64,000 nucleotides of DNA. Source: Paracoccaceae bacterium. Lineage in GTDB: Bacteria; Pseudomonadota; Alphaproteobacteria; Rhodobacterales; Rhodobacteraceae. The stretch spans positions 21,474 to 85,473 of the forward strand of contig JAQWQJ010000054.1 of NCBI GenBank assembly GCA_029244725.1, written 5' to 3'. This document shows, piece after piece, positions 1-9,438 of this stretch. The position numbers and the translations under genes were made by a program. The first letter of the stretch is position 1. Each line of letters opens with the position of its first letter. The notes under the pieces are model-generated. The model was not told the DNA's origin. It made no database searches and saw only the letters and a list, made by a program, of their open reading frames with translations.

Positions 1-4
1 GCCG

Positions 5-781
5 ATGTTTCTTGTGCCGGGTGTTGCGGCCAAGAACAGCGTAGTTGTGTTTGTTCTTCTGTTCAGCGGTTTTATTTGGACATTCCTCGAGTATTCATCG
101 ACCTACCCCAGCCTGATCGAGTTCCGGGACGCCCCGCCGTTTAACCGTGTCCGCTTTCTGTCTTTGTTGGTCACAGTTTATTGCCTGTCATTGGTCCAAG
201 CCTTTGCGATGAACCCAATTGTAGGGTCAGAGTTCGTCCATAATGTCGGCGTTATCATTGGCTATTCTCTCGATATTCCGGGATCGCCGGTTAACTTGAT
301 GATGGATCAATTCGGTATCGTTGGGGACGGTCTTCCATACATGACGTTCCTAGCCTCGGTTGGCATTGCGTATTTTGCGTCGCTTGTATCGATCGTGATT
401 TTCGTAGTGATTTTCTATGTGCGCAAATGGCCGGGCAACAGTGGTCCGTTCAACGTGTGGACCAATATGCCAACGTTTGACCCGACAACGACCAGCGATG
501 TGGTGGCACGCTTAAACCGTGACGCCAGAATTAACATCGTTTTAGGTTTTGTGCTGCCATTCTTGATCCCAGCGTGTGTCGGGCTTTCCTTCGGGTTTGT
601 CGGCTCGGCACCTTTCGATGACTCGTACATGATGATTTGGGTGATTTCGGGATGGGCTTTCTTGCCTTCTGGCATGATCATGCGCGGTGTCGCGCTCAGC
701 CGTGTGGCGCAGATGATTTCGGTCAAACGCGACGCGATGACGGTCGAGGACGAGCGTGCTTCGGTCTCGGTGCCTGTCTAG
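5..781 (+). CDS. Polytopic membrane protein, function unknown (N-terminus may lie outside window)
   Basis: A 258-residue protein with about five hydrophobic segments (near residues 10-28, 48-68, 112-140, 175-198 and 205-225), so it is an integral inner-membrane protein. I do not recognise the family and see no catalytic motif. The first ATG is five bases from the window edge and begins directly in a hydrophobic stretch, so the true start may be upstream. The C-terminus is a soluble, charged tail. The next gene on the same strand, an exported nuclease, begins within or right after its 3' end. The pairing suggests co-transcription but not a function. Confidence 0.6.
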   Translation: MFLVPGVAAKNSVVVFVLLFSGFIWTFLEYSSTYPSLIEFRDAPPFNRVRFLSLLVTVYCLSLVQAFAMNPIVGSEFVHNVGVIIGYSLDIPGSPVNLMMDQFGIVGDGLPYMTFLASVGIAYFASLVSIVIFVVIFYVRKWPGNSGPFNVWTNMPTFDPTTTSDVVARLNRDARINIVLGFVLPFLIPACVGLSFGFVGSAPFDDSYMMIWVISGWAFLPSGMIMRGVALSRVAQMISVKRDAMTVEDERASVSVPV

Positions 782-1818
782 TATTTCTCTTTCTGGCTAG
801 CCCGTTAACTGCTCAGTCCTTTCGGGTTTGCCTGTTTCATTCAGAACTTGGCCGAAAAGCGCCGGGGTTACTCTATCGAGACATTAAATCCGGCGAGGCG
901 TCCGCCATCGAGGCTGCGACGCGGATAGCGCGTGGTGAATGTGATATCCTAGGACTGTTCGGCTTTGATTTTGACCACTACTCAATAGCACTTGCAGCGT
1001 TTGCAGAACGAATTGCCGAGCACGGCGGACCGATCTATCCCTATCGATTCTCGAAACGCCCTAACACCGGCTGGCCAAGTCACGTAGATTTAGACATGGA
1101 TGGGCGGCTAGGTACCCCTCGTGATGCGCAAGGCTACGGGCTGTTTTCCGGCGAAGGGGGTATGGCGGTGTTATCGCGACATCCGATCCAAACAGCAGAT
1201 GTCCAAGACTATTCCGGCATAATATGGCGCGATTTGCCTTGGGCTAAATTGCCCGAAGCCAACGGCAGGCCGTTTCTTTCGGACAAGGCTTCAGCCGTTC
1301 AGCGCCTATCCACTACTGGGCACTGGGTGGTTCCGGTGAACGTTCATGGTGTCATATTATCACTGATGATCTACCACGCCTCACCACCGGTTTTTGATGG
1401 GCCAGAGGATAGGAATGGGCTGAGAAATGCGGATGAAACTTTGTTTTGGGTTCATCATGTTGACGAAAACCCGCCCTCTAATTTCATAATTCTGGGTGCT
1501 GCAAATCTTGATCCGCTGCAAAGCGATGGCCGTACAGAAGCCATTCGAAGCTTGTTGGACAGCCCGCATCTGCAAGACCCGTTTCATGGGGCAACACGAA
1601 AAGATTCGCTAACCGTTGATTGGACTGACCTTGATCTAGGCTTGATGCGAACTGACTACATCTTGCCGTCAACAGATTTCAAAGTTGCCGACGCCGGCAC
1701 GGAATGGCCCAAAACGAACGTGTCAAAGGCTAGCCGTCACGCATTAATCTGGGTTGAACTGTCCCAAACACCCAATGAAACCTTGGCCACGCTTGAAACT
1801 TCCGGCTCTTCCAAGTAG
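652..1818 (+). CDS. Exported endonuclease/exonuclease/phosphatase (EEP) family protein, start uncertain
   Basis: The body of the protein matches the EEP (DNase I-like) fold. It has a GAANLDP motif near the middle where the family has GDFN/GDLN, a DYILPS motif, and a closing SRHALIW with the catalytic His. The stretch GLGACLVFLFLASPLTAQS just before the mature part reads as a signal peptide with an AQ-type cleavage site. No ATG, GTG or TTG lies at a sensible distance before that signal peptide. The only in-frame starts are TTG 637 and ATG 652, both deep inside the upstream gene, leaving an implausible leader of about 40 residues. Either a rare start codon or a frameshift near 740-780 is likely. 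The substrate is unknown. Confidence 0.6.
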   Translation: MGFLAFWHDHARCRAQPCGADDFGQTRRDDGRGRACFGLGACLVFLFLASPLTAQSFRVCLFHSELGRKAPGLLYRDIKSGEASAIEAATRIARGECDILGLFGFDFDHYSIALAAFAERIAEHGGPIYPYRFSKRPNTGWPSHVDLDMDGRLGTPRDAQGYGLFSGEGGMAVLSRHPIQTADVQDYSGIIWRDLPWAKLPEANGRPFLSDKASAVQRLSTTGHWVVPVNVHGVILSLMIYHASPPVFDGPEDRNGLRNADETLFWVHHVDENPPSNFIILGAANLDPLQSDGRTEAIRSLLDSPHLQDPFHGATRKDSLTVDWTDLDLGLMRTDYILPSTDFKVADAGTEWPKTNVSKASRHALIWVELSQTPNETLATLETSGSSK

Positions 1819-1854
1819 GCGGATGTCGATCTAATTCCACACAGGACGACCGAC

Positions 1855-2958
1855 ATGAGCAACCATTCGCTTCTAATTCTTCCCGGTGACGGCATTGGCC
1901 CAGAGGTCATGGCCCAAGTTCGCCGCATTATCGACTGGTTCGGCGCGAACCGCGGTGTTTCATTTGACGTCAGCGAAGACCTTGTCGGCGGTGCGGCCTA
2001 CGACGCACACGGTGTTCCGTTGCACGACGACACAATGGCAAAAGCGCAAGAAGCAGACGCCGTTTTGCTTGGCGCTGTTGGCGGACCAGCCTACGACGAT
2101 CTGGATTTCTCGGTTAAGCCGGAACGTGGCCTGCTACGTCTGCGCAAAGAAATGGACCTGTTTTCGAACCTGCGTCCAGCCCAGTGTTTTGACGCTTTGG
2201 CCGATTTCTCGTCGCTCAAGAAAGAGCTTATCGCCGGCCTAGACATCATGATTGTCCGTGAGCTTACCTCGGGCGTATATTTTGGCGAACCTCGTGGCAT
2301 ATTCGAAGAAAACGGCGAGCGTTACGGCATCAACACCCAGCGCTACACCGAAAGCGAAATTGAACGCGCAGCTCGGTCTGCGTTTGAGCTTGCGATGCGA
2401 CGCAACAAAAAGGTCTGCTCGATGGAGAAGGCCAACGTGATGGAATCGGGCATCCTTTGGCGCGAAGTCGTGACACGCGTGTCCGCTGACTACCCCGAGG
2501 TTGAGCTAAGCCACATGTACGCCGACAACGGCGCTATGCAGCTGGTGCGGGCGCCTAAACAATTCGACGTCATCCTGACCGACAACCTGTTTGGCGACAT
2601 CCTTTCGGATTGTGCGGCGATGTTGACAGGCTCACTTGGCATGCTGCCTTCGGCCTCGCTTGGTGCGCCGATGGAAAACGGTCGCCCTAAAGCGATGTAC
2701 GAACCGGTACACGGCTCGGCACCTGACATCACGGGTCAAGGCAAAGCCAACCCAATCGCTTGTACTTTGTCGTTCGCGATGGCCCTGCGCTATTCCTTCG
2801 ACCAAGGGGCAGAGGCCGACCGTCTAGAAGCTGCAGTTGAAAAGGTGCTGTCTGACGGTGTGCGCACTGCTGACCTGCTTGGCGAAGAGGGCGTTGACCC
2901 GGTATCAACAAGCGGCATGGGCGATGCGATTTTAGCTGCGCTTGACGCCAGCATCTAA
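1855..2958 (+). CDS. leuB: 3-isopropylmalate dehydrogenase
   Basis: LeuB (367 aa) oxidises and decarboxylates 3-isopropylmalate to 2-oxoisocaproate with NAD, the third step of leucine synthesis, in the cytoplasm. The protein shows the family hallmarks: an N-terminal [10 protein letters not shown], the [12 protein letters not shown] substrate loop, the NLFGDILSD metal/NAD segment and the [18 protein letters not shown] cofactor-binding stretch. Length is normal. The ATG follows an AGGACGA ribosome site by a few bases. It starts 36 bases after the nuclease gene and ends before a strong terminator. The other leu genes are not in the window. Confidence 0.97.
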   Translation: MSNHSLLILPGDGIGPEVMAQVRRIIDWFGANRGVSFDVSEDLVGGAAYDAHGVPLHDDTMAKAQEADAVLLGAVGGPAYDDLDFSVKPERGLLRLRKEMDLFSNLRPAQCFDALADFSSLKKELIAGLDIMIVRELTSGVYFGEPRGIFEENGERYGINTQRYTESEIERAARSAFELAMRRNKKVCSMEKANVMESGILWREVVTRVSADYPEVELSHMYADNGAMQLVRAPKQFDVILTDNLFGDILSDCAAMLTGSLGMLPSASLGAPMENGRPKAMYEPVHGSAPDITGQGKANPIACTLSFAMALRYSFDQGAEADRLEAAVEKVLSDGVRTADLLGEEGVDPVSTSGMGDAILAALDASI

Positions 2959-2979
2959 TCTTTCGGGCAATTACATTCA

Positions 2980-3012
2980 AAAGGGCAGTCTCATAGGGGC
3001 TGCCCTTTTTTG
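2980..3012 (+). terminator. Rho-independent terminator after leuB
   Basis: A 9-bp stem AAAGGGCAG/CTGCCCTTT (2980-2988 with 3000-3008) and an 11-base loop run into a T tract, 20 bases after the leuB stop codon. Confidence 0.9.
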
Positions 3013-3085
3013 TTGGTTTGCACCATCCATACATATCCCTATGTTAGCGCTAAATCGTCATTGTATTGCGTGAAAGGAAAAAGCC

Positions 3086-4054
3086 ATGCCTGCTGGCTTC
3101 AAAGGACCGGGATTTGCCCTACTTGGATTTCTTTTATTCTCAACCCATGACGTAATCATCAAAACCCTTGGGGCGATCTATTCACCGATCCAGATCGTCT
3201 TTTTCAGCACGCTACTGGGATTTCCACTCGCTGCGTTTTTGTTGATGCGCGACTCTACGCAAGGCAATCTGATACCCAAGTATCCTGGCTGGGTGGCAGC
3301 GCGAACAGTTTTGGCAATCATCGGCGCGACAAGCGTGTTCTACGCGTTCTCATCCCTGCCGCTGTCCCAAGTGTACGCGATCATCTTCGCTTCTCCGTTG
3401 CTCATTACAGTGTTCGCGATTCCAATACTGGGCGAAAAGGTCGGCATTCACCGTTGGTTGGCTGTGATCGTTGGTTTGACTGGCGTTCTGATTGTCGTAC
3501 GCCCCGGATCCACTGATCTCGAACTTGGGCACATTGCAGCCATGGTCGCTGCCGTTGCTTCGGCTGCTGCATCGGTCATCATTCGCCGCATCGGTCGCGA
3601 AGAGCGATCAGTTGTCATCATGCTTTACCCAATGATGGCAAACGTACTGGTGATGGGGGCGTTGCTGCCGCTAGTCTATAAGCCGGTGCCAATTGAGCAC
3701 CTTGGTGGGTTAGCGACAATTGCAGTCCTTGGGTTCCTTGGGGGCTTATGCATCATCTCGGCATATCGAAACGCCGAGGCCGCAGTGATTGCCCCCAACC
3801 AATATTCGCAAATTGTTTGGTCGGTGATTTTTGGCGCGTTTTTCTTCAACGAATGGCCAGACTCCAGCACGGCATTAGGGGCTGGCATCGTCATCCTTAG
3901 CGGTCTTTACATTTTGCTACGCGAATCCCGCTCAAAGACCTCAGAGAACACTCCAGTGCTGCGTACGCGTACACGGTTTGAAACCAGCACAACGCCACGT
4001 CTCAGCCCGATAATCAGGGCACAGCGCAAGAAAGACGGCAAACCCGAGCAATAA
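3086..4054 (+). CDS. EamA/DMT-family transporter
   Basis: A 322-residue protein with about ten hydrophobic helices in two repeated EamA halves, ending in a basic, soluble tail of about 40 residues. This is the drug/metabolite transporter superfamily, typically exporters of amino acids, nucleosides or related metabolites. The substrate cannot be read from sequence. The start ATG follows GAAAGGAAAAAG. It is monocistronic between the leuB terminator and a hairpin region. Its last codons (KPEQ-stop) and the following 50 bases occur again at 4708-4770, showing that the 3' end of this gene has been duplicated. Confidence 0.85.
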   Translation: MPAGFKGPGFALLGFLLFSTHDVIIKTLGAIYSPIQIVFFSTLLGFPLAAFLLMRDSTQGNLIPKYPGWVAARTVLAIIGATSVFYAFSSLPLSQVYAIIFASPLLITVFAIPILGEKVGIHRWLAVIVGLTGVLIVVRPGSTDLELGHIAAMVAAVASAAASVIIRRIGREERSVVIMLYPMMANVLVMGALLPLVYKPVPIEHLGGLATIAVLGFLGGLCIISAYRNAEAAVIAPNQYSQIVWSVIFGAFFFNEWPDSSTALGAGIVILSGLYILLRESRSKTSENTPVLRTRTRFETSTTPRLSPIIRAQRKKDGKPEQ

Positions 4055-4101
4055 AAAGGGGCGGCCCCTTTCAGGACCACCCCTACTCGCCTGTTGGACG
4101 A
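4039..4101 (+). repeat. 63-bp direct repeat, copy 1 (end of EamA gene plus terminator)
   Basis: Copy 1 covers the last codons of the EamA gene, its stop, an AAAGGGG/CCCCTTT hairpin and about 35 further bases. It matches 4708-4770 with one mismatch over 63 bases; 56 consecutive bases (4046-4101) are identical. The inner 7-bp stem is followed by a T run only on the minus strand. Confidence 0.9.
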
Positions 4102-4208
4102 CAGGTCGTGGCAACAAGTTTTGTTATGCCACCGAATTCTCCTTTCGGTTGAATTTGTTGTTCATTAAGCTTGAATTGACACGTGTGCAATTTAGGAAGG
4201 GCTACAAT

Positions 4209-4679
4209 TTGAAAACTGCGTTACCAAGACTTTCGCTTGGATCGGGTTCCACTAAAAAATTCGTGCTCTGCGTGTTTTTCTTGTTGCCCGTTGCGGGGTT
4301 CGCTCAGGATGTAAAAAATGAGACCGGTATGTGCTATCGAACGATCGCCGGTCACTTGACCTATCAATCGCCGACAGAATCTACAGCTGTACTGATCCGA
4401 TGTTTCGATGAAGTTTTGGCTCAATGTGCAATGAAAGAGGCATTTACTGAATGCTTAGAAGCATCCATCGCTTCTATTACGAGAGCATTGGAAGTTGGCA
4501 AAAACCGCTTTGATCAAAGTACTCTCCAATCAGCTCTTCCGGGACGAACTGCGGCTTGGGAAAATTTCGTGACAAGTTTACAAAAATTGCAGCAAATGGA
4601 TGCCCTTAACACCGACGCACATGTGGCGAAGTTAAGAGCGTCGTTTATCACATCTATGAAATTAGACGAGTTACGATAG
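4209..4679 (+). CDS. Small exported protein of unknown function between 63-bp repeats
   Basis: I chose the TTG at 4209 because a TAGGAAGG ribosome site ends eight bases upstream; the frame has no ATG before residue 41. This gives 156 residues. It has a basic N-region, a hydrophobic core (KKFVLCVFFLLPVAGFAQ) and a likely cleavage after FAQ. The mature part is mostly helical with four cysteines (in MCYRT, IRCFDEVLAQC and TECLEA). I do not recognise the family. The gene sits exactly between two copies of a 63-bp repeat, which suggests it was added to an older EamA/regulator junction. It could start further upstream at TTG 4149, but that would bury the signal peptide. Confidence 0.6.
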   Translation: MKTALPRLSLGSGSTKKFVLCVFFLLPVAGFAQDVKNETGMCYRTIAGHLTYQSPTESTAVLIRCFDEVLAQCAMKEAFTECLEASIASITRALEVGKNRFDQSTLQSALPGRTAAWENFVTSLQKLQQMDALNTDAHVAKLRASFITSMKLDELR

Positions 4680-4707
4680 TGCAATGAGACAACGATGTTC
4701 TGAATTC

Positions 4708-4770
4708 CAAACCAGAGCAATAAAAAGGGGCGGCCCCTTTCAGGACCACCCCTACTCGCCTGTTGGACGA
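4708..4770 (+). repeat. 63-bp direct repeat, copy 2 (also terminator for the minus-strand regulator gene)
   Basis: This is a near-identical copy of 4039-4101. Here the duplicated KPEQ-stop codons follow no reading frame of their own. Read on the minus strand, the GGGGTGG...CCGCCCC hairpin followed by TTTTTATT lies five bases after the stop codon of the winged-helix gene and serves as its intrinsic terminator. Confidence 0.9.
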
Positions 4771-4775
4771 ACTCG

Positions 4776-5480
4776 TTAAACGATTTTGATCACCGACTTG
4801 TCGATGGCCAGCACATAACCTTTACGGGCGATATTCTTGACCAATAGTTCGGTCATCAGTTGATTGCCCAGCGCATCCCGAAGACGTTTGATGCGGGTGG
4901 CGCCGGATGCTTCGTCACAATCGGCAGAACTACGTCCCGAGATCATGCCCTCAATCTCAGCGCCGTTCAGCATCTCGTCGTCCATGCGCGCTTCGGCTAG
5001 AACCCCGAGAGTTTCGATTGCCGCTTCCGTCAGTTTGAACGCCATATTGTTCAGGTAGACGGTTTTCTCTTCGCGGCTGAGGATCAGTGAGTTCACCTGA
5101 ATCCCCGAATGTTCAATCTGGGCCATGCGTCGGTTCAACAAAACAAGCATCACCAAGGACGCGACGGCCGCCACCAACATCGCCGTTGCAAACACCAACA
5201 GAACTGTGATGACCATCCGATAGCCCGCCAAAGTATCAGCAAAGGCCGTGCCGGATTGCGCTAGAATCTCCAGCAGTCGTAATTCTGCCTGACCGGTTAG
5301 GTCAGAGTTTTCGATAAACACCTGCTCAACCCGTGCGTTGAACGCGTTTGCGTCCGGTAGTGTGAAAAGCAGGAAAGCAGTGGCAATCAATAGGATGGCG
5401 ATAATCGCACCAATACATAACAAAACAAACCTAGTGCCCGTGCGGCGTGCCTCAATAGCGGAGATAGAATTCGCCGGCAT
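4776..5480 (-). CDS. Membrane-anchored winged-helix transcription regulator (reverse topology)
   Basis: From the ATG at 5480, which has an AGGAGAGG ribosome site five bases upstream, the protein has 234 residues. There is a short basic N-terminus, a transmembrane helix (about 18-40), a periplasmic loop of about 47 residues, a second helix (about 88-115) and a cytoplasmic C-terminal domain (about 125-230). That domain reads like an OmpR/PhoB winged helix: VYLNNMAFKLTEAAIETLGVLAE, then TRIKRLRDALG and RKGYVLAID. CadC/ToxR proteins carry this domain at the N-terminus, so the order here is reversed. It probably transduces a periplasmic or membrane signal to transcription; targets are unknown. Its start overlaps the end of the exported protein gene upstream. 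Confidence 0.7.
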   Translation of the reverse strand: MPANSISAIEARRTGTRFVLLCIGAIIAILLIATAFLLFTLPDANAFNARVEQVFIENSDLTGQAELRLLEILAQSGTAFADTLAGYRMVITVLLVFATAMLVAAVASLVMLVLLNRRMAQIEHSGIQVNSLILSREEKTVYLNNMAFKLTEAAIETLGVLAEARMDDEMLNGAEIEGMISGRSSADCDEASGATRIKRLRDALGNQLMTELLVKNIARKGYVLAIDKSVIKIV

Positions 5481-5733
5481 TGCCTCTCCTTTCTTCAAGA
5501 CCATCTTCGTCAAAAACTGACACGACGGCCAAAAGCTCCCATTCGTCGGAAGCGACTCGATCGGCTAATTCCGATTCTGCATTTGCGACTGTGCAGTCGC
5601 CTTCTATTTCCGCCACCCCGTAATGAAGTCGCAACGGGGCGTCGCGTTTTGCTTTGTAGTCCGCATAACAGGCCGCGTTAGCTGTGCTTGCCATGAAGAG
5701 CATAAGTGTGAGTGGTGCGATGACGTGTTTCAT
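5452..5733 (-). CDS. Small exported cysteine-containing protein of unknown function
   Basis: Starting at the ATG at 5733 the product has 93 residues with a clear signal peptide (MKHVIAPLTLMLFMASTANA) and a mature part of about 73 residues containing two cysteines (ACYADY and GDCTVA), which could form a disulfide. No known domain is apparent. Its 3' end overlaps the start of the membrane-anchored regulator by 29 bases on the same strand, so the two are translationally coupled. An attractive but unproven reading is that this protein is a periplasmic partner or ligand sensor for that regulator. Confidence 0.6.
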   Translation of the reverse strand: MKHVIAPLTLMLFMASTANAACYADYKAKRDAPLRLHYGVAEIEGDCTVANAESELADRVASDEWELLAVVSVFDEDGLEERRGNAGEFYLRY

Positions 5734-5887
5734 GCTTTCACCATGCTGATTGTTCCTTAGCCATTCAATAACAACGCCCAAGTTTGGCGGTGATATCCAA
5801 TAGCCTATGCGTGATATTGCCTGATTTTCGTGGCTCGGACGAGTGTTGATTCAATTCAAACGTTTCAACACGCCGAAAGGACATCAC

Positions 5888-6310
5888 ATGGCACGGAACT
5901 TTATCAAAACACTGGTTATCGCAACCGTCTTCGTTTCAGGGGTTTCAGTTTCATCTGCCCGCGCTGGCGAAAACGATTTTGGAGAATTCATTGCCGCGAC
6001 GATTTTTATGTTCGCTATTGCGAATGCTATTGGTGGCGATGAAGTGGTTGTCGAACAGCCCCGCCCAAAACCACCTGCACAACGTCCTTCGCCCAATCGA
6101 CGGATACTGCCAAAGTCTTGCATCAAATCGCACGTAACCCAGCAGGGCACAGTGAAAACCTTTGATAAGTCTTGCCTGCAGAAAGAATACCGCTTTCACC
6201 GTCGCCTTCCCGCAAACTGCGAACAGACGCTTTGGACATCAAAAGGCATTCGCTACGGGTATGAACCTTCTTGCTTGCGTCGTCAGGGTTATAAGACAAG
6301 CAGACGCTAA
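5888..6310 (+). CDS. Small exported protein, Pro/Arg-rich, cysteine-containing
   Basis: The ATG at 5888 follows a GAAAGGA site by six bases and gives 140 residues. A signal peptide (up to SSARA) precedes a short hydrophobic stretch (FIAATIFMFAIANAIGG). Then comes a proline-rich linker (RPKPPAQRPSPNRR) and a basic C-terminal part with four cysteines spaced as two pairs (SCIKSH, KSCLQK, ANCEQT, SCLRRQ). Function unknown; comparable small proteins occur in Rhodobacterales, often annotated hypothetical. It is divergent from the regulator pair at 4776-5733 and shares their upstream region. Translation from 5843 is possible but lacks a ribosome site. Confidence 0.6.
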   Translation: MARNFIKTLVIATVFVSGVSVSSARAGENDFGEFIAATIFMFAIANAIGGDEVVVEQPRPKPPAQRPSPNRRILPKSCIKSHVTQQGTVKTFDKSCLQKEYRFHRRLPANCEQTLWTSKGIRYGYEPSCLRRQGYKTSRR

Positions 6311-6349
6311 GGCCTTGCAGCTTCATGCAGACTATCGCATGAAACTTGC

Positions 6350-6970
6350 ATGACGGGTCCTGATTATGAATTTGAAAAAGCGGCGCTTGAGGGCGGCGCT
6401 TTTTTCGTTGCCGGCGTGGATGAGGTTGGGCGTGGTCCGTTGTGTGGACCTGTGACAGCAGCGGCCGTTATCCTAGATCCCGAGAATATCCCCGATGGTT
6501 TGAACGACTCCAAAAAGATGACGGCCAAGAAACGAGATGCGCTGTTTCACGTGATTCTGTCGTCGGCCATATGTTGCATCGCGCATGCCTCGGTTGAAGA
6601 GATTGACGAGATCAACATCCTGCGCGCCTCGCACCTTGCGATGGAAAGGGCGATTTCGAGACTTTCAACCAAAGCTGACCACGCTTTGATCGATGGCAAT
6701 ATGATCCCGAAGGGTCTGACAATTCCCGCGCAATCCATCGTAAAGGGCGACGGTCGTAGCGTGTCAATCGCGGCCGCTTCGATCATCGCCAAAGTCGAAC
6801 GCGACCGGATTATGGGCAAACTTGCGACCGAATTTCCGGGTTATGGATGGGAAAAGAACGCCGGATACGGGACAAAACAGCATTTAGACGCACTTGGCCG
6901 TCTTGGTGTTACCCCTCACCATAGACGTTCGTTCAAACCCATCCACAATATCTTGTATCAAGGAAAATAG
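6350..6970 (+). CDS. rnhB: Ribonuclease HII
   Basis: RNase HII (206 aa) nicks RNA-DNA hybrids and removes misincorporated ribonucleotides. The signature [14 protein letters not shown] near residue 23 carries the first two catalytic acids. LNDSKKM and the later IDGN (Asp) and [10 protein letters not shown] motifs complete the active-site set, and the C-terminus [24 protein letters not shown] is typical. Length is standard. No strong ribosome site precedes the ATG. It lies directly upstream of ccrM on the same strand, an arrangement seen in related alphaproteobacteria. Confidence 0.95.
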   Translation: MTGPDYEFEKAALEGGAFFVAGVDEVGRGPLCGPVTAAAVILDPENIPDGLNDSKKMTAKKRDALFHVILSSAICCIAHASVEEIDEINILRASHLAMERAISRLSTKADHALIDGNMIPKGLTIPAQSIVKGDGRSVSIAAASIIAKVERDRIMGKLATEFPGYGWEKNAGYGTKQHLDALGRLGVTPHHRRSFKPIHNILYQGK

Positions 6971-6980
6971 TTAAGTCACT

Positions 6981-7019
6981 GATTCAAAAAAGAAATTGAC
7001 GCCGAATCACCTTTGAATC
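6981..7019 (+). promoter_or_regulatory. Cluster of three GANTC sites upstream of ccrM
   Basis: GATTC at 6981 and GAATC at 7004 and 7015 lie within 39 bases in the ccrM leader. GANTC is the target of CcrM itself, and methylation-dependent control of ccrM through leader GANTC sites is known in Caulobacter. Here autoregulation is an inference. Confidence 0.5.
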
Positions 7020-7060
7020 ATTTTGGGCCTAAGCAAAGAGCGCAAAAAGCGCCGTGTTAA

Positions 7061-8179
<1,119 letters not shown>

Positions 8180-8236
8180 GCTAATTCAATTTACCGCCGA
8201 TGCCTGTGGCCTGACTTTCCAAGGCATCAACTTACA

Positions 8237-8262
8237 CCCCGCCTTAACAGGCGGGGCTTTTT
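8237..8262 (+). terminator. Rho-independent terminator after ccrM
   Basis: A perfect 7-bp stem CCCCGCC/GGCGGGG (8237-8243 with 8250-8256) with loop TTAACA is followed by CTTTTT. It lies between the convergent ccrM and alkB genes, with the T run only in the ccrM direction. Confidence 0.9.
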
Positions 8263-9392
8263 CATGATGGGGTCGGGTTTGTCGCTTTGTTATAAGGCGT
8301 CCAATCCTCAATCTCTGGATAGTGTAGATCGCGCCATTCACGAATTTTAGGGTTCATATATTTGCGCCATCCACGCGGATAGAGCGCCAGAAGCGTCATC
8401 ACAGGATAGCCGTAAGGTAACAACGGCGCCTCGTCGTTTTCATACGTTTGCAGTAGTGGGAACCGGCGATTGGGCTTGTAGTGATGGTTTGAATGACGCT
8501 GCAAGTTCAGCAACAACCAGTGCGAGGCCCGCTGATCCGCGTTCCAACTGTGGCGGGGCTTTACGTGCTCATACTTTCCATCGCCAAGGTATTTGCGGGT
8601 CAGGCCGTAATGCTCAACATAGTTCACCAACTCTAACTGCCAGATCGCAACGACCGCTTGGAACACTAACCAAGCCATTCCGACCCAACCCAATACCCAA
8701 AAGGCCAGCATCAAGATGGCGAACTGTTGAAGGCCGTAGCGCCAGAACTGGTTAGTTAGATGCGATGCGCTTAGGTTTTTGCGGGCCAATAACGCAACCT
8801 CGGCACGCCAAGCCGAGATCACCCCTTCGGCTATCACGCGTTTGAAAAATCGGTGAAAGTTCTCGTTATATCTGGCTGTGACTGTATCGCGCGGGGTGCC
8901 GACGTGGATGTGGTGCACAAACAAGTGTTCAGAACGGAAGTGGGAATAGAGCACCATAGCCAACAACCATTCACTAAGCCGACGCTCAAACTTGCTTTTT
9001 TGATGCATCAGTTCGTGGCTATAGTTGATGCCAACGGTTCCGGTGATGATGCCAACGCTGACGAATAAGAAATAGGTTTCCACAAGGCCTAAATGTTCGG
9101 CGCGGGGAATGTACCATATCGCCCAAAATAGCAGAGCGAACTGTAGGAAAGGCCAGACGAGCGTCACAAGCCGATACCAAAACAAATCTGTATCTGCGGT
9201 CTCGGGATCAGCGTCGCCTTTGAATTGGCCGATCAACACATCCAGGATGTTGAACAGGTACCACGTCGACAGCATCGGCAGCAGAACCGCCCATGAGCCA
9301 TAGAGCACTGCGAACACGAATAGCGGAACGATCAACATCGATAACCAGAACGCAAGCGCAGGCTCAATCTTGTATGCTTTTGAATTTGCCAA
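8262..9392 (-). CDS. alkB: Alkane 1-monooxygenase (AlkB-type, membrane di-iron)
   Basis: A 376-residue integral membrane protein with the histidine boxes of the AlkB family: HELMH, EHLFVHHIHV, HSNHH and the AlkB-specific NYVEHYGL. These ligate the di-iron centre that hydroxylates terminal carbons of medium-chain alkanes, with electrons from rubredoxin and its reductase (not in this window). About five to six transmembrane helices are visible. It is a single gene, convergent with ccrM, with the mutY gene upstream on the same strand after 46 bases. It implies a capacity to use hydrocarbons, common in marine roseobacters. The actual substrate range is not shown by sequence. Confidence 0.93.
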   Translation of the reverse strand: MANSKAYKIEPALAFWLSMLIVPLFVFAVLYGSWAVLLPMLSTWYLFNILDVLIGQFKGDADPETADTDLFWYRLVTLVWPFLQFALLFWAIWYIPRAEHLGLVETYFLFVSVGIITGTVGINYSHELMHQKSKFERRLSEWLLAMVLYSHFRSEHLFVHHIHVGTPRDTVTARYNENFHRFFKRVIAEGVISAWRAEVALLARKNLSASHLTNQFWRYGLQQFAILMLAFWVLGWVGMAWLVFQAVVAIWQLELVNYVEHYGLTRKYLGDGKYEHVKPRHSWNADQRASHWLLLNLQRHSNHHYKPNRRFPLLQTYENDEAPLLPYGYPVMTLLALYPRGWRKYMNPKIREWRDLHYPEIEDWTPYNKATNPTPS

Positions 9393-9438
9393 TGTGGGTC
9401 CTACCTGATGAACGTTCTAGGGAACGCTATCCTAAGTA

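Noticed and set aside
8237..8262. The ccrM hairpin as a bidirectional terminator for alkB
   Set aside because: On the minus strand the hairpin is preceded by A/T sequence but not followed by a T run, so it serves ccrM only.
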